Shown: piece by piece, positions 1 through 8,898 of the stretch | Layout: each line of letters starts with the position of its first letter | How positions within the stretch are numbered: the stretch's first letter is position 1 | Assembly: GCF_001905145.1 (NCBI RefSeq) | Contig: NZ_LWLB01000001.1 | Span: 1-64,000 of the forward strand | Length of the DNA: 64,000 nucleotides | Direction of reading: 5' to 3' | DNA from: Nocardiopsis sp. TSRI0078 | Lineage (GTDB): Bacteria; Actinomycetota; Actinomycetes; Streptosporangiales; Streptosporangiaceae | Notes under the pieces: model-generated | Seen by the model: the letters and a program-made list of their open reading frames with translations, nothing else | Databases searched by the model: none | Told to the model about the DNA's origin: nothing | Made by a program: the position numbers and the translations under genes

Positions 1-154
1 GAGAACACTGCTCGAACCAGTCAGTCAGAGAAGGGAGTGAACCGGCCCGTCCGCGGGGATCCGCGTCCGTCTCGCTCGGTACTTCCCCAACTCTACCCCT
101 GCGCCGGAGTGCTTGGGACACCTTTGCCGAACCTTGCCGGTGTCGTGCCTTACA

Positions 155-180
155 CGGTCCGCCCCAAACGGGGCGGACCG
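155..180 (-). terminator. Hairpin terminator after pcrA
   Basis: An 11-bp perfect stem (155-165 with 170-180) closes a 4-base AAAC loop, 47 bp past the helicase stop codon in its direction of transcription. There is no clear U-run, as is usual in high-GC actinobacteria. The remaining bases of 1-226 show no coding signal that I can support. Confidence 0.7.
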
Positions 181-226
181 CCGCACAAGCACCGCGCACC
201 CGCGTCGGAGCGGGCCCGGGGGCAGG

Positions 227-2641
227 TCAGAGCTTCTCGATCGGGGCGTACTTGACGAGGAAGTCCTTCTCACCGATATCCGCGCCGAAGTCGATCCTGG
301 CCTTGGTCTTGTCGCCGGCGCCCTCCACCAGCTGCACGCGGCCCATACCGAAGGAGTCGTGGTTGACCAGGTCGCCCACACTCAGCGTCGGAGCCTCCTT
401 GGCGGCCCTGGCCCCACCTCGCGAGCGCGGACCACCGCCACCGCCGAAGGTGCCGCCGAAGCCCCCGCCTCCCCCGAAGCCGCCCGGGCCCCGGCCGCCG
501 CCGATGCTGCGGCTGGGCGGAGCGGCCAGGGTGGACTCGGCGCGGCGCCAGTCCACCAGGGACGAGGGGATCTCGTCCAGGAAGCGGGAGGCCGGGTTGT
601 AGGACGGGGTCCCCCAGGCGCTGCGCACCGCCGCGCGGCTGACGTACAGCAGCCGCTGGGCCCGGGTCAGGCCCACGTAGGCCAGGCGGCGCTCCTCCTC
701 CAGCTGCGTCTTGTCGCCGAGCGTGCGGGTGTGCGGGAACACCCCGTCCTCCATGCCGGTGAGGAACACCGCGGGGAACTCCAGTCCCTTGGCGGCGTGC
801 AGGGTCATCAGTGTGACCACCCCGCCCTCGTCGTCCGCGTCGGGGATCTGGTCGGTGTCCGCGACCAGGGAGATCCGCTCCAGGAAGTCGACCAGTGTGG
901 GCGCGCCCGGGTCGACCGCCCCCGCGGCTCCGTCCCCGTCATCGTCCTCGTCCTCGTCCGAGGGCTCCTCCTCCAGGAGTGCGGCGAAGGTGTGCTCGAA
1001 CTCGCGGGCGACGTCGACGAACTCCTCCAGGTTCTCCACCCGGCTCTCGTCCTGGAGGTCCTTGGACTCGGCCAGCTCGGACAGGTAGCCGGTCTTGCTC
1101 AGCACCGCCTCGACGATCTCCGCCGGAGTGCCCCCGGGCACCGTCTCCGCGAGTTCGTCCAGCAGCGCGTTGAAGTTGCGCACCGCCTTGACCGAGCGGG
1201 TCGCCATCCCCGGGACCTCGTCCACGCGGCGCAGGGCCCGGGCGAAGGAGATGCGCTCGCGGGCGGCGAACAGCTCCACCGCCTCCTCCGCGCGCGCGCC
1301 GATCCCGCGCTTGGGCACGTTGAGGATGCGGCGCAGGCTGACGGTGTCCTCGGGGTTGGCCAGGACACGCAGGTAGGCGAGGATGTCGCGGATCTCCTTG
1401 CGCTCGTAGAAGCGCACACCGCCGACGATCTTGTACGGCAGCCCGGTCCGGATGAACACGTCCTCGAAGACGCGGGACTGGGCGTTGGTCCGGTAGAACA
1501 CCGCCACCTGGCCGGGCGTGAGCGTCCCGTCGTCGGTGAGCCGGTCGATCTCCCCGGCCACGAACGCGGCCTCGTCGTGCTCGTTGTCGGCCACGTAGCC
1601 GGTGATGGCCGGCCCCTCGCCCTGCTCCGACCACAGGTTCTTGGCCGGGCGGCCCTCGTTGCGGTCGATGACCGCGTTGGCCGCGGACAGGATGGTCTGG
1701 GTGGAGCGGTAGTTCTGCTCCAGCAGGATGGTGCGCGCCTTGGGGAAGTCGCGCTCGAACTCCAGGATGTTGCGGATGGTGGCGCCGCGGAACGCGTAGA
1801 TGGACTGGTCCGCGTCACCGACCACGCACAGCTCCGCGGGCGGCACCACGCTGGTGTCGGAGTCCTCGGCGGCGCCCACCAGTTCGCGGATGAACGCGTA
1901 CTGGGCGTGGTTGGTGTCCTGGTACTCGTCGACCATGACGTGCCGGAAGCGGCGCCGGTAGTACTCGGCGACGTCCGGGAACATCTGGAAGAGGTTGACC
2001 GTGAGCATGATCAGGTCGTCGAAGTCCATGGCGCCCGCCTCGTGCAGGCGGCGCTGGTAGAGCTGGTAGGCCTCGGCGAGCTTCTTCTCCTGCTCGTTCT
2101 GGGCCTGTCCGGCGAACGTGTCGTAGTCGACCAGCTCGTTCTTGAGGTTGGACACCTGGAAGGAGAAGGACCTGGGCGGGAACCTCTTGGGGTCCAGGTC
2201 CATCTCCTTGCACACCAGCTGCATCAGGCGCGCGGAGTCGGCGGAGTCGTAGATGGTGAAGCTGCTCGGGTAGCCGAGCCGGGACGCCTCCCTGCGCAGG
2301 ATGCGCACGCACGCCGAGTGGAAGGTCATGGTCCACATGCTGTTGGCGGCGCGCACGCCCAGCAGCGCCTGGATGCGCTCGCGCATCTCCGCGGCGGCCT
2401 TGTTGGTGAAGGTGATGGCGAGGATCTCACCGGGTCGCACGCCGCGTTCGGCCATGAGGTGGGCGATGCGGTGGGTGAGGACGCGGGTCTTCCCGGACCC
2501 GGCACCCGCCACGATCAGGAGCGGAGCGCCGCTGTGGACGACGGCGTCGCGCTGGGGACCGTTCAGACCTTCGAGAAGCTGTTCTTGGGAGGACACGGCA
2601 TCCAGGTTACGGCCGACCGGTGACGCCGCCGTCCCGTCCAC
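227..2641 (-). CDS. pcrA: ATP-dependent DNA helicase PcrA/UvrD
   Basis: Superfamily 1A 3'-5' DNA helicase of nucleotide excision repair and replication-fork maintenance, acting in the cytoplasm on DNA. The 804 residues start with a short variable tail, then Walker A AGAGSGKT (about 45-52), Walker B with DEYQDTN (Asp about 238), the QNYRS motif and the VYRTNAQSR region of domain 2A. Late in the protein come a Gly-rich linker of GGFGGGGG type and a C-terminal Tudor-like segment (VGDLVNHDSFGMGRV) typical of PcrA, which binds RNA polymerase in Gram-positives. Length fits actinobacterial PcrA. The start is uncertain: GTG at 2641 is used here, and a second in-frame GTG at 2596 (VSSQEQLLEG) is equally possible because neither has a good Shine-Dalgarno. 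Divergent from the nucleoside hydrolase. Confidence 0.95.
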   Translation of the reverse strand: MDGTAASPVGRNLDAVSSQEQLLEGLNGPQRDAVVHSGAPLLIVAGAGSGKTRVLTHRIAHLMAERGVRPGEILAITFTNKAAAEMRERIQALLGVRAANSMWTMTFHSACVRILRREASRLGYPSSFTIYDSADSARLMQLVCKEMDLDPKRFPPRSFSFQVSNLKNELVDYDTFAGQAQNEQEKKLAEAYQLYQRRLHEAGAMDFDDLIMLTVNLFQMFPDVAEYYRRRFRHVMVDEYQDTNHAQYAFIRELVGAAEDSDTSVVPPAELCVVGDADQSIYAFRGATIRNILEFERDFPKARTILLEQNYRSTQTILSAANAVIDRNEGRPAKNLWSEQGEGPAITGYVADNEHDEAAFVAGEIDRLTDDGTLTPGQVAVFYRTNAQSRVFEDVFIRTGLPYKIVGGVRFYERKEIRDILAYLRVLANPEDTVSLRRILNVPKRGIGARAEEAVELFAARERISFARALRRVDEVPGMATRSVKAVRNFNALLDELAETVPGGTPAEIVEAVLSKTGYLSELAESKDLQDESRVENLEEFVDVAREFEHTFAALLEEEPSDEDEDDDGDGAAGAVDPGAPTLVDFLERISLVADTDQIPDADDEGGVVTLMTLHAAKGLEFPAVFLTGMEDGVFPHTRTLGDKTQLEEERRLAYVGLTRAQRLLYVSRAAVRSAWGTPSYNPASRFLDEIPSSLVDWRRAESTLAAPPSRSIGGGRGPGGFGGGGGFGGTFGGGGGPRSRGGARAAKEAPTLSVGDLVNHDSFGMGRVQLVEGAGDKTKARIDFGADIGEKDFLVKYAPIEKL

Positions 2642-2774
2642 AGGACCGTTCGCCGGGTTGGCCCGGACCGGTCCGGTCCTCCGGTCGAAAACGCCCTGAT
2701 CGGCGAATTACGCTGTTTCGGTACGGGTCCCCGTGAGGGGGCCGTCTCGTGTTTCGGGGGGAGTTTCCTTGACC

Positions 2775-3704
2775 ATGCGTGTGTTCGTCGACTGCGACCC
2801 GGGGATCGACGACGCCGTCGCGCTCGCCTATCTGGCCGCGCGGCCCGAGGTGGAGATCATCGGTGTCGGAGCAGTGTTCGGCAACAACAGCGTGGACGTC
2901 ACGGCGGACAACGCGCTGCGGCTCCTGGAGCTGTACGGCCGCCCGGACACGCCGGTGGCGGTGGGCGCCGCGCGTCCGCTGGTGCAGCCCCCGCGCCTGG
3001 CCGCCCACGTGCACGGCGGCAACGGTCTGGGGGACGTGGAGCTGCCCGAGCCCGCGGGCAAGCCGGTCACGGAGAGCGCGGCCGAGCTGCTGGTGCGCCT
3101 GGCCCGTGAGAACCCGGGCGAGGTCGACGTGCTCGCGGTGGGTCCGCTGACGAACCTGGCGATCGCCTTGGGCCTGGAGCCGGAACTGCCCCGGCTGGTG
3201 CGGCGCCTGGTGGTGATGGGCGGCGCCGTGAGCGTCCCGGGCAACGTGTCCTCGCACGCCGAGGCCAACATCAGCAACGACCCCGAGGCGGCGGAGGCGG
3301 TGTTCGCGGCCGGGTTCGACCTGGACCTGGTGGCGCTGGACATCACCATGAAGACGGTGGCCACCGCGGAGTGGCTGGAGGAGCTGAAGACGGTCCGGGG
3401 CGAGCGCGCCGAGCGCACGTCGGCGTTCCTGGACTTCTACGCGGACTTCTACGCGGGGATCTTCGGGTCCCGCCAGTGCGCGATGCACGACCCGCTGGCG
3501 GCGGCGGTGCTGGTGGATCCGGACCTGGTGACGGAGGCGTTCGAGGCGCCGCTGCGGGTGGAGCTGGCCGGCGCGCTCACCCGGGGGATGACCGTGGCCG
3601 ACCGGCGTCCGCGTCCGAAGGACGACGACCGTCGGCCCGCGCGCGTGGTCACGGAGGTGGCCGGGGCCGAGTTCCTCGGACGGATGCTCGACTCGCTGCG
3701 CTGA
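2775..3704 (+). CDS. Inosine-uridine-preferring nucleoside hydrolase
   Basis: Cytoplasmic purine/pyrimidine ribonucleoside N-ribohydrolase that frees base and ribose for salvage. The diagnostic calcium-binding DCDPGIDD motif lies at residues 6-13. Family landmarks follow in order: GNNSVDVTADNALRLLEL, HVHGGNGLG, a VGPLTNLA segment, VVMGGAV, and an acidic NISNDPEAA stretch. The 309 residues match the family's usual 300-320. ATG 2775 is chosen because it places the motif at the canonical distance from the N-terminus; a TTG two codons upstream is closer to the G-rich putative ribosome site at about 2755-2762. It stands alone, divergent from pcrA and convergent with the LuxR-type regulator. Substrate preference cannot be read from the sequence. 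Confidence 0.92.
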   Translation: MRVFVDCDPGIDDAVALAYLAARPEVEIIGVGAVFGNNSVDVTADNALRLLELYGRPDTPVAVGAARPLVQPPRLAAHVHGGNGLGDVELPEPAGKPVTESAAELLVRLARENPGEVDVLAVGPLTNLAIALGLEPELPRLVRRLVVMGGAVSVPGNVSSHAEANISNDPEAAEAVFAAGFDLDLVALDITMKTVATAEWLEELKTVRGERAERTSAFLDFYADFYAGIFGSRQCAMHDPLAAAVLVDPDLVTEAFEAPLRVELAGALTRGMTVADRRPRPKDDDRRPARVVTEVAGAEFLGRMLDSLR

Positions 3705-3857
3705 GCGGACCGGGGCGAACCGGTGCACGGGCCGGGGCCGCCGTCCACAGGTTCTGGCGGGGGCTGGCGGCGCGCCCCCGCCCGGTGGTCCCATGGACAA
3801 GGGGGGTCCCTGGCATCCCCTGCTTCGCCGCGCCCGCGGGCCGCGGCACCCGTCGTG

Positions 3858-4529
3858 TCAGACGAGTCTGCGGGCGGTGGCCCAGCGGCTCAGCTCGTGG
3901 CGGTTCGACAGCTGGAGCTTGCGCAGCACCGACGACACGTGGGTCTCCACGGTCTTGACGGAGATGAACAGCTCCTTGGCGACCTCCTTGTACGCGTAGC
4001 CGCGCGCGATGTGCCGCAGGACCTCGCGTTCGCGCTGGGTGAGCCGGTCGAGCTCGGGGTCCACCGGCGGGGCGTCGGTGGCGGAGAACGCGTCCAGCAC
4101 GAATCCGGCCAGGCGCGGGGAGAACACCGCGTCTCCGTCGGCCACGCGCACGATGGCGTCGGCCAGTTCCCTGCCGGAGATGGTCTTGGTGACGTAGCCG
4201 CGGGCGCCGCCGCGCACCACGCCGATGACGTCCTTGGCGGCGTCGGAGACCGACAGGGCCAGGAAGCGGATCTGCGGGTGCTGTGCCAGGACGCGGCGCA
4301 GCACCTCCACGCCCCCGCCGCCGGGCAGGTGGACGTCCAGGAGGACGAGGTCGGGCTGCTTCTCCCCGATGACGTGCACCGCGCTGTCGACGTCCCCGGC
4401 CTCGCCGACGACCTCCACGGCCTCCCCCAGCTCACCGCGCACACCGCTGCGGAACAGCCGGTGGTCGTCCACGATCACGACGCGGGGAACCGCGCCACCG
4501 TCACTGAAGCTCGTGCTCTCGTCTGCCAC
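3858..4529 (-). CDS. LuxR/NarL-family response regulator (LiaR-like)
   Basis: DNA-binding response regulator of 223 residues, starting at GTG. The receiver domain covers about residues 15-130, with the acidic pair DD at 21-22, phosphoacceptor Asp65 (LVLLDVHLPG) and the conserved TKT near 115. A LuxR-type helix-turn-helix (LTQREREVLRHIARG ... KTVETHVSSVLRKL) fills about 160-210. It lies 168 bp downstream of, and in the same direction as, the PspC-histidine kinase and is its obvious partner. With the divergent PspC/LiaF protein, the set resembles LiaFSR/PspC envelope-stress systems. The target promoters are unknown; the divergent region 5904-6127 is the natural candidate. Confidence 0.93.
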   Translation of the reverse strand: MADESTSFSDGGAVPRVVIVDDHRLFRSGVRGELGEAVEVVGEAGDVDSAVHVIGEKQPDLVLLDVHLPGGGGVEVLRRVLAQHPQIRFLALSVSDAAKDVIGVVRGGARGYVTKTISGRELADAIVRVADGDAVFSPRLAGFVLDAFSATDAPPVDPELDRLTQREREVLRHIARGYAYKEVAKELFISVKTVETHVSSVLRKLQLSNRHELSRWATARRLV

Positions 4530-4697
4530 ACCTGGACTCTACCCACGTCCGCGGCGGCGGTGTCCTCCACCCGGCCGGGTGTCCGGATCCGGCCGGGGCC
4601 GCCGCGCCCCGGAGCCACGGAGCCCCGGAGCCACGGAGCCACGGCGGGTGCTCACCGCACCGCCCCCTCGGGCCTCCCGGCTCCGGATCTTCCGACC

Positions 4698-5903
4698 TCA
4701 GGCCTCGGGGATGCGGGGCATGCGCAGCTGCACCTCGGTGCCCTCCCCCGGACTGGTACGGATGCGCGCCGAGCCGCCGTGCCGCTCCATACGGCCCAGG
4801 ATGGAGCCGCGCACGCCCATCCGGTCCTCGGGGATGTCGTCCATGTCGAATCCGGCGCCGCGGTCGCGGACGAACACCAGCACCTCTTCCTGGTCGACCT
4901 CGCCGAACACGGAGATGTTCTCGGTGCGCGCGTACTTGGAGGCGTTGACCATGGCCTCGCGCGCGGCGCGCAGCATCGCGGCCAGCCCGTCGTCCATGGG
5001 GCAGTCGCCCACGCACACCACCTCGATGGGGATGCCGTGCTCCTCCTCGACCTCGGCGGCGACGCGTTCGAGCGCGGGCGAGACGGTGGTGTCGGCGTCG
5101 GCGGGACGCTGGTAGAGCCAGCTGCGCAGTGCGCGCTCCTGCACACGGGCGAGGCGCTGCACCTCGCGGGGGTCCTCGGCCCGGCGCTGGATGAGGGTCA
5201 GGGTGTGCAGCACGGAGTCGTGGATGTGGGCGGCCAGTTCGGCCCGCTCCGCGTTGCGGATGCGCTCGCGGCGCTCCTGGTCGCGTTCGCGTATCAGCCC
5301 GATGATCCACGGGGCGACGATGAGCGCGATACCCGCGAGCACCGTGAAGGCGAAGGTCAGCCCCGCGCGGGCGTTCTGGAGCTGCTCCTGGAAGACGAGG
5401 AAGCCGATGACGCCGACGACGACGAGCAGAACGCCCGCACCGGCGCGCATGAGGCCCTTGACCCCCGCCCCGCCGACCGTGGAGGTCATCCACTCGTCGC
5501 GCTGGGAGGGGTTGGCGTGCTGCCAGAGGATGACGCCGCCGAGGGTGCCGAAGACCACGAACCACAGCAGGGGGTCGAAGACCCCGCCGAAGAGCAGGAA
5601 CAGGACGCCGAGCCCGGTGGCGAGGCCGACGTAGGCCACGACCTGGGACAGGTCGCGGCCCTTGCGGCGGCTGCCCGGTTCGTCGGACTCCTTCTCCTTC
5701 TCCTCGGGGTCCTCGGGGACGAAGAAGTACAGGGCGACGTAGACCGCGACGCCGATGCCGCCCACCGACAGCGCCATGAGGGCGAGGCGGACGACCACGG
5801 GGTCGAGCCCGAGGTGCCGGGCCAGACCGGCGGCGACACCGCCGAGGAGCCTGCCCTCCACCGCGCGGGTGAGCCGCGGGGTGTCCGTGGCTGGTACTGC
5901 CAC
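4698..5903 (-). CDS. PspC-domain sensor histidine kinase (LiaS-like)
   Basis: Membrane sensor kinase of 401 residues. An N-terminal PspC domain (about 9-65, with GGVAAGLARHLGLDP and its membrane helix ending in VPEDPEE) precedes several further hydrophobic segments (about 85-175). A HisKA_3 dimerisation helix follows, with predicted phospho-His228 in AAHIHDSVLHTL, then a HATPase domain from about 300 with the glycine motif DRGAGFDMDDIP. PspC domains respond to membrane stress, so the stimulus is probably envelope damage; this is inference from the family. GTG start at 5903. Transcribed ahead of its LuxR-type regulator and divergently from a second PspC protein. A short GC-rich direct repeat of a GGAGCCAC unit lies in the gap to the regulator (about 4608-4643). 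Confidence 0.92.
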   Translation of the reverse strand: MAVPATDTPRLTRAVEGRLLGGVAAGLARHLGLDPVVVRLALMALSVGGIGVAVYVALYFFVPEDPEEKEKESDEPGSRRKGRDLSQVVAYVGLATGLGVLFLLFGGVFDPLLWFVVFGTLGGVILWQHANPSQRDEWMTSTVGGAGVKGLMRAGAGVLLVVVGVIGFLVFQEQLQNARAGLTFAFTVLAGIALIVAPWIIGLIRERDQERRERIRNAERAELAAHIHDSVLHTLTLIQRRAEDPREVQRLARVQERALRSWLYQRPADADTTVSPALERVAAEVEEEHGIPIEVVCVGDCPMDDGLAAMLRAAREAMVNASKYARTENISVFGEVDQEEVLVFVRDRGAGFDMDDIPEDRMGVRGSILGRMERHGGSARIRTSPGEGTEVQLRMPRIPEA

Positions 5904-6127
5904 CGCCCGATCACCGCTTTCGTTCGTTGCGTCCGAGCGGCGGGGGGACGTACCGCGCCGCGCTCACAGGTCCTGCGGTGTCCAGGATGCCCTCCCCGGA
6001 CGCGTGCGGGCATCGGGGACGCGTCCCTGGTCCTGCCCCGGCCCCGGTCAGGGTGGCTTCAGGGTCGTCCCGGATGTCCTGGTGGGCGGTTCCGGGTGAC
6101 CATGGGCGTGTGAGGAAAGTGCGGTGA

Positions 6128-7531
6128 GTGACCATGACTGACGATCCGACGCCCGACTCCGGGGGCGGTGCCTCCCCCGTGTCCGGTGCGCCGGAGGCCG
6201 GGGGCTCCGAGCGCGAACTGCGCAAGGAGGACGAGGACCGGGTCCTCGCCGGTGTGTGCGCGGGCCTGGGGCGGTACACGCGGACCGATCCCGTGGTCTG
6301 GCGGACGGCCTTCGTGCTGACCGCGTTCGCCGGGGCCGCGGGCCTGCTGCTCTACGTCGCCGCGTGGATGCTGATGCGCGACGACCGGGGCGGCCCGGCC
6401 ACGTTCGAGCAGATGCTGAACCGGAGCATCCCTCCCCGGACGGTGCCCAAGCTGCTCGCGGTCGGGCTGGCTGTCGCGACGGCGTTCAGCCTGGTCGGCG
6501 GGTTCGGCTGGTCGACTCTGGTCCTGGCGGTGCCGCTCGTGCTGGGGCTGCTGACCGCGCGCAGCCGGGGTGTGGACCTGCGGGCCGCGTTCGTCCGGCT
6601 GCGCGAGGACCTGGGGTCGAAGGAGCCCCCGCCGACGACGCCGCCCCCCGGACCGACGCCGACCTACTACAACCCGGCCCAGCCGTGGGCGTCCGCTCCG
6701 CAGGGACCGGTGGACCTGGCGGTGGTGGCGGAGCGCTCCGCGGCCGGGTCCCGCGGGGACGGCGCGGACCGGTCCGACGGGGACGGAGGGCTCTCCGGAC
6801 GCGGCTCCGAGGAGGCGGAGCAGTCCTGCCGCAGGGGTGCGCCGCTGGCCTCGCTCGCGCTGTGGACGGCCGTGGCCGGGGGCGTCCTGCTTCCCGTCCT
6901 CGTGTTCGGCTGGTCGTCCTCGCTGTGGAGCGGACAGACGGCCCGGCTGCTGTTCGGGCCGGAGACCGGGGTGTTCTTCCTCGCCGGGGTCCTCGCGGTG
7001 ATCGGCGTGTACGCGCTGGTGGGCACCCGGGCCGGAGATCCGCGGGGGCTGATGTCCCTGGGGCTGGTGACCGCGCTGGTGCTGGCGCTGGCGTCGGTGA
7101 CCGACCTGACCCGGGTGCGGGTCGGAGGGCAGGTCTGGCGTCCGGCCACGGTGGCCGGGGCCGAGGGAGGTGACCACCGGATGACCCTCGGTTCGGGAAC
7201 GCTGGACCTGACCGGGCTGGCGGACCTCTCCCCGGGCGAGACCGTCGACGTGTCCCTGCGGGTGGGCGCGGGTCACGCGGAGCTGATCCTGCCCGAGGAC
7301 GCGCGCGTCGCGGTGACCTCGCGGGTCGGGCTGGGCGTGGTGGACCTCGGCGGCCGGGAGGGGAGCGAGGACATGGTCGGGTACTCCCTGACCTACGAGG
7401 AGGTCCACGAGCCCGCCGCGGGCGCCGTGGCGGAGGAGGACCGGTCGGAGGGCGGGGCCGGGCCCCCGCTGATCAACGTACGCACCGACTCGGTGTTCGG
7501 GGTTGTGGAGGTAGGGCATGGCGAAGCGTAG
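6128..7531 (+). CDS. PspC domain membrane protein with LiaF-like C-terminus
   Basis: A 467-residue membrane protein. After an acidic cytoplasmic tail comes a PspC domain (about 35-95: LAGVCAGLGRYTRTDPVVWR). A second membrane pair, a Pro-rich loop and four or more helices around 240-340 follow. The last 120 residues form a beta-rich domain (GSGTLDLTGLADLSPGETVDV) like the LiaF C-terminus, which restrains the LiaRS pathway in Firmicutes. Adjacent to and divergent from a PspC kinase and its regulator, it is probably the negative regulator or co-sensor of that pair; this is inference. The start is either GTG 6128 or ATG 6134. It overlaps the next small gene by 14 bp, implying translational coupling. 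Confidence 0.88.
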   Translation: MTMTDDPTPDSGGGASPVSGAPEAGGSERELRKEDEDRVLAGVCAGLGRYTRTDPVVWRTAFVLTAFAGAAGLLLYVAAWMLMRDDRGGPATFEQMLNRSIPPRTVPKLLAVGLAVATAFSLVGGFGWSTLVLAVPLVLGLLTARSRGVDLRAAFVRLREDLGSKEPPPTTPPPGPTPTYYNPAQPWASAPQGPVDLAVVAERSAAGSRGDGADRSDGDGGLSGRGSEEAEQSCRRGAPLASLALWTAVAGGVLLPVLVFGWSSSLWSGQTARLLFGPETGVFFLAGVLAVIGVYALVGTRAGDPRGLMSLGLVTALVLALASVTDLTRVRVGGQVWRPATVAGAEGGDHRMTLGSGTLDLTGLADLSPGETVDVSLRVGAGHAELILPEDARVAVTSRVGLGVVDLGGREGSEDMVGYSLTYEEVHEPAAGAVAEEDRSEGGAGPPLINVRTDSVFGVVEVGHGEA

Positions 7532-7742
7532 GACTGACTGGGGTTCGCTGGTCGCGGGCCTGCTGTTCCTCGGCCTGGCGGTCGCGTTCGTCGTGCGCGG
7601 CACGGGCGACTGGGAGTTCGACGTCGTGTGGGTACTGCCGGTGCTGGCCGTGGGGCTGGGCCTGGCGGGGGTGGCCCGCGCCCTCACCCGGTCCCGGCGG
7701 GAGCAGCCGCTGCCGGACCGTCCGTCCGACTCCGGGGAGTGA
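7518..7742 (+). CDS. Small two-helix membrane protein
   Basis: A 74-residue protein with two predicted membrane helices (about 10-27 and 36-56) joined by a short polar turn. It has a basic N-terminus (MAKRRTDW) and an Arg-rich C-terminal tail, so both ends are probably cytoplasmic. The start overlaps the upstream PspC/LiaF gene by 14 bp and the protein is very likely made from the same transcript. Such small hydrophobic proteins often accompany PspC/LiaF loci in actinobacteria, but I do not recognise a named family. A role as accessory subunit of the envelope-stress complex is inference from position only. Confidence 0.8.
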   Translation: MAKRRTDWGSLVAGLLFLGLAVAFVVRGTGDWEFDVVWVLPVLAVGLGLAGVARALTRSRREQPLPDRPSDSGE

Positions 7743-7774
7743 CCCCCCAAGGAGCGGGAGCCCCCGGGGAGTGG

Positions 7775-7799
7775 CGGCCGCGCTCGCGGAGCGCGGCCG
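7775..7799. terminator. Bidirectional hairpin terminator
   Basis: Perfect 11-bp inverted repeat with a 3-base GCG loop, sitting between the convergent PspC operon (ends 7742) and rsmA (ends 7841). It can serve both. Confidence 0.72.
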
Positions 7800-7840
7800 G
7801 CGTCCGTCGGGGCGGGGGCGTCGGCGGGCCCGCGGGCGGG

Positions 7841-8728
7841 TCACGCCTCCGGGCGCGGGCGGTGTTCGGCGATGGCCGCGAACGCCGTCACGTCCAGCGA
7901 CTCCCCGCGGGCTGAGGGATCGACACCGGCCGCGCGCAGTGCGGCCTCGGCCGCGGGCGCGGAGCCGGCCCATCCTGCCAGGGCGGCGCGCAGGGTCTTG
8001 CGGCGCTGGGCGAAGGCCGCGTCGATCACCCGGAAGACCTCCTCCCGGCCGGCCTTCGTGTCGGGCCGCGGGCGGCGGACGAGCTCGACCAGGCCGGAGT
8101 CGACGTTGGGGGCGGGCCAGAACACGTTCCGGCCGACCGAGCCGGCGCGGCGCGCCCGGGCGTACCAGGCGACCTTGGCCGAGGGCACGCCGTAGATGCG
8201 CCCGCCGGGGGCGGCGGTGATCCGGTCGGCGACCTCGGCCTGCACCATGACCAGCACGCGCCGCAGTCCGGGCAGCAGTTCGAGCAGGTGCAGAAGGACC
8301 GGCACGGACACGTTGTAGGGCAGGTTGGCCACCAGCGCCGTGGGCTCGGGCCCGGGCACCCCGGTGATGCGCATGGCGTCACCGGGGACGACGGTGAGGC
8401 GGTCGGCGAGGTCGGGCGCGTGGTCGGCGACGGTGCCCGGGAGCGCGGCGGCCAGCGCCGGGTCGATCTCGATCGCGGTCACGTGGCGCACGTGCGGCAG
8501 CAGGGCCAGGGTGAGCGAGCCGAGCCCCGGGCCGACCTCGACCACGACGTCGGTGTCGTCGACCCCCGCGACCCGGACGATGCGGCGCACGGTGCCGTGG
8601 TCGATGACGAAGTTCTGGCCCAGGGTCTTGGTGGGCCGGATCCCGAACCGTTCGGCGAGGGCCCGCACGTCGGCGGGGGTGAGCAGGCGGGAGCGGCCGT
8701 CGGGTGCGGGTGTCTGTGTCACCCCCAT
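7841..8728 (-). CDS. rsmA: 16S rRNA (adenine1518/1519-N6)-dimethyltransferase RsmA
   Basis: KsgA/RsmA dimethylates two adjacent adenines in helix 45 of 16S rRNA late in 30S assembly, using S-adenosylmethionine. The 295-residue protein shows the family N-terminus ([15 protein letters not shown]), SAM-binding motif I ([15 protein letters not shown]), an acidic motif II (AIEIDPALA) and the catalytic loop [12 protein letters not shown]. The C-terminal helical domain contains [15 protein letters not shown] 8728 is preferred over upstream frames because it gives the normal family length. Divergent from the racemase gene. In many actinobacteria ispE follows rsmA; here the gene stands alone and ends against the PspC operon's terminator. 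Confidence 0.96.
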   Translation of the reverse strand: MGVTQTPAPDGRSRLLTPADVRALAERFGIRPTKTLGQNFVIDHGTVRRIVRVAGVDDTDVVVEVGPGLGSLTLALLPHVRHVTAIEIDPALAAALPGTVADHAPDLADRLTVVPGDAMRITGVPGPEPTALVANLPYNVSVPVLLHLLELLPGLRRVLVMVQAEVADRITAAPGGRIYGVPSAKVAWYARARRAGSVGRNVFWPAPNVDSGLVELVRRPRPDTKAGREEVFRVIDAAFAQRRKTLRAALAGWAGSAPAAEAALRAAGVDPSARGESLDVTAFAAIAEHRPRPEA

Positions 8729-8898
8729 ATCTTGCCAGCTTCCGCCCACCGACCCGTCTCGGCCCGTTTCGGGCCCCTCAGGTCCTCGGCCCCGGGCCGA
8801 ACACGCCCCGACCCGTCGGCGCCCCGGCCCGCACAATGAACCGAACGTCGTTCTAGTGTGGGATCCGTACACGTCCACCGCCTCCTTGGAGACCGCCC

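Noticed and set aside
113-2623. An 836-codon open frame on the plus strand opposite pcrA, and similar long frames opposite ppk, osaA, htrA and the molybdoenzyme
   Set aside because: These are antisense shadows caused by high-GC third positions. Their translations are Arg/Gly/Ala/Pro-rich or His/Val/Leu-rich without domains, while the opposite strand encodes clear conserved proteins.
4608-4643. Tandem GGAGCCACG repeat between the kinase and LuxR-type regulator as an operator
   Set aside because: It is a short, imperfect GC-rich repeat inside a same-direction gap and has no dyad; slippage is the simpler explanation.
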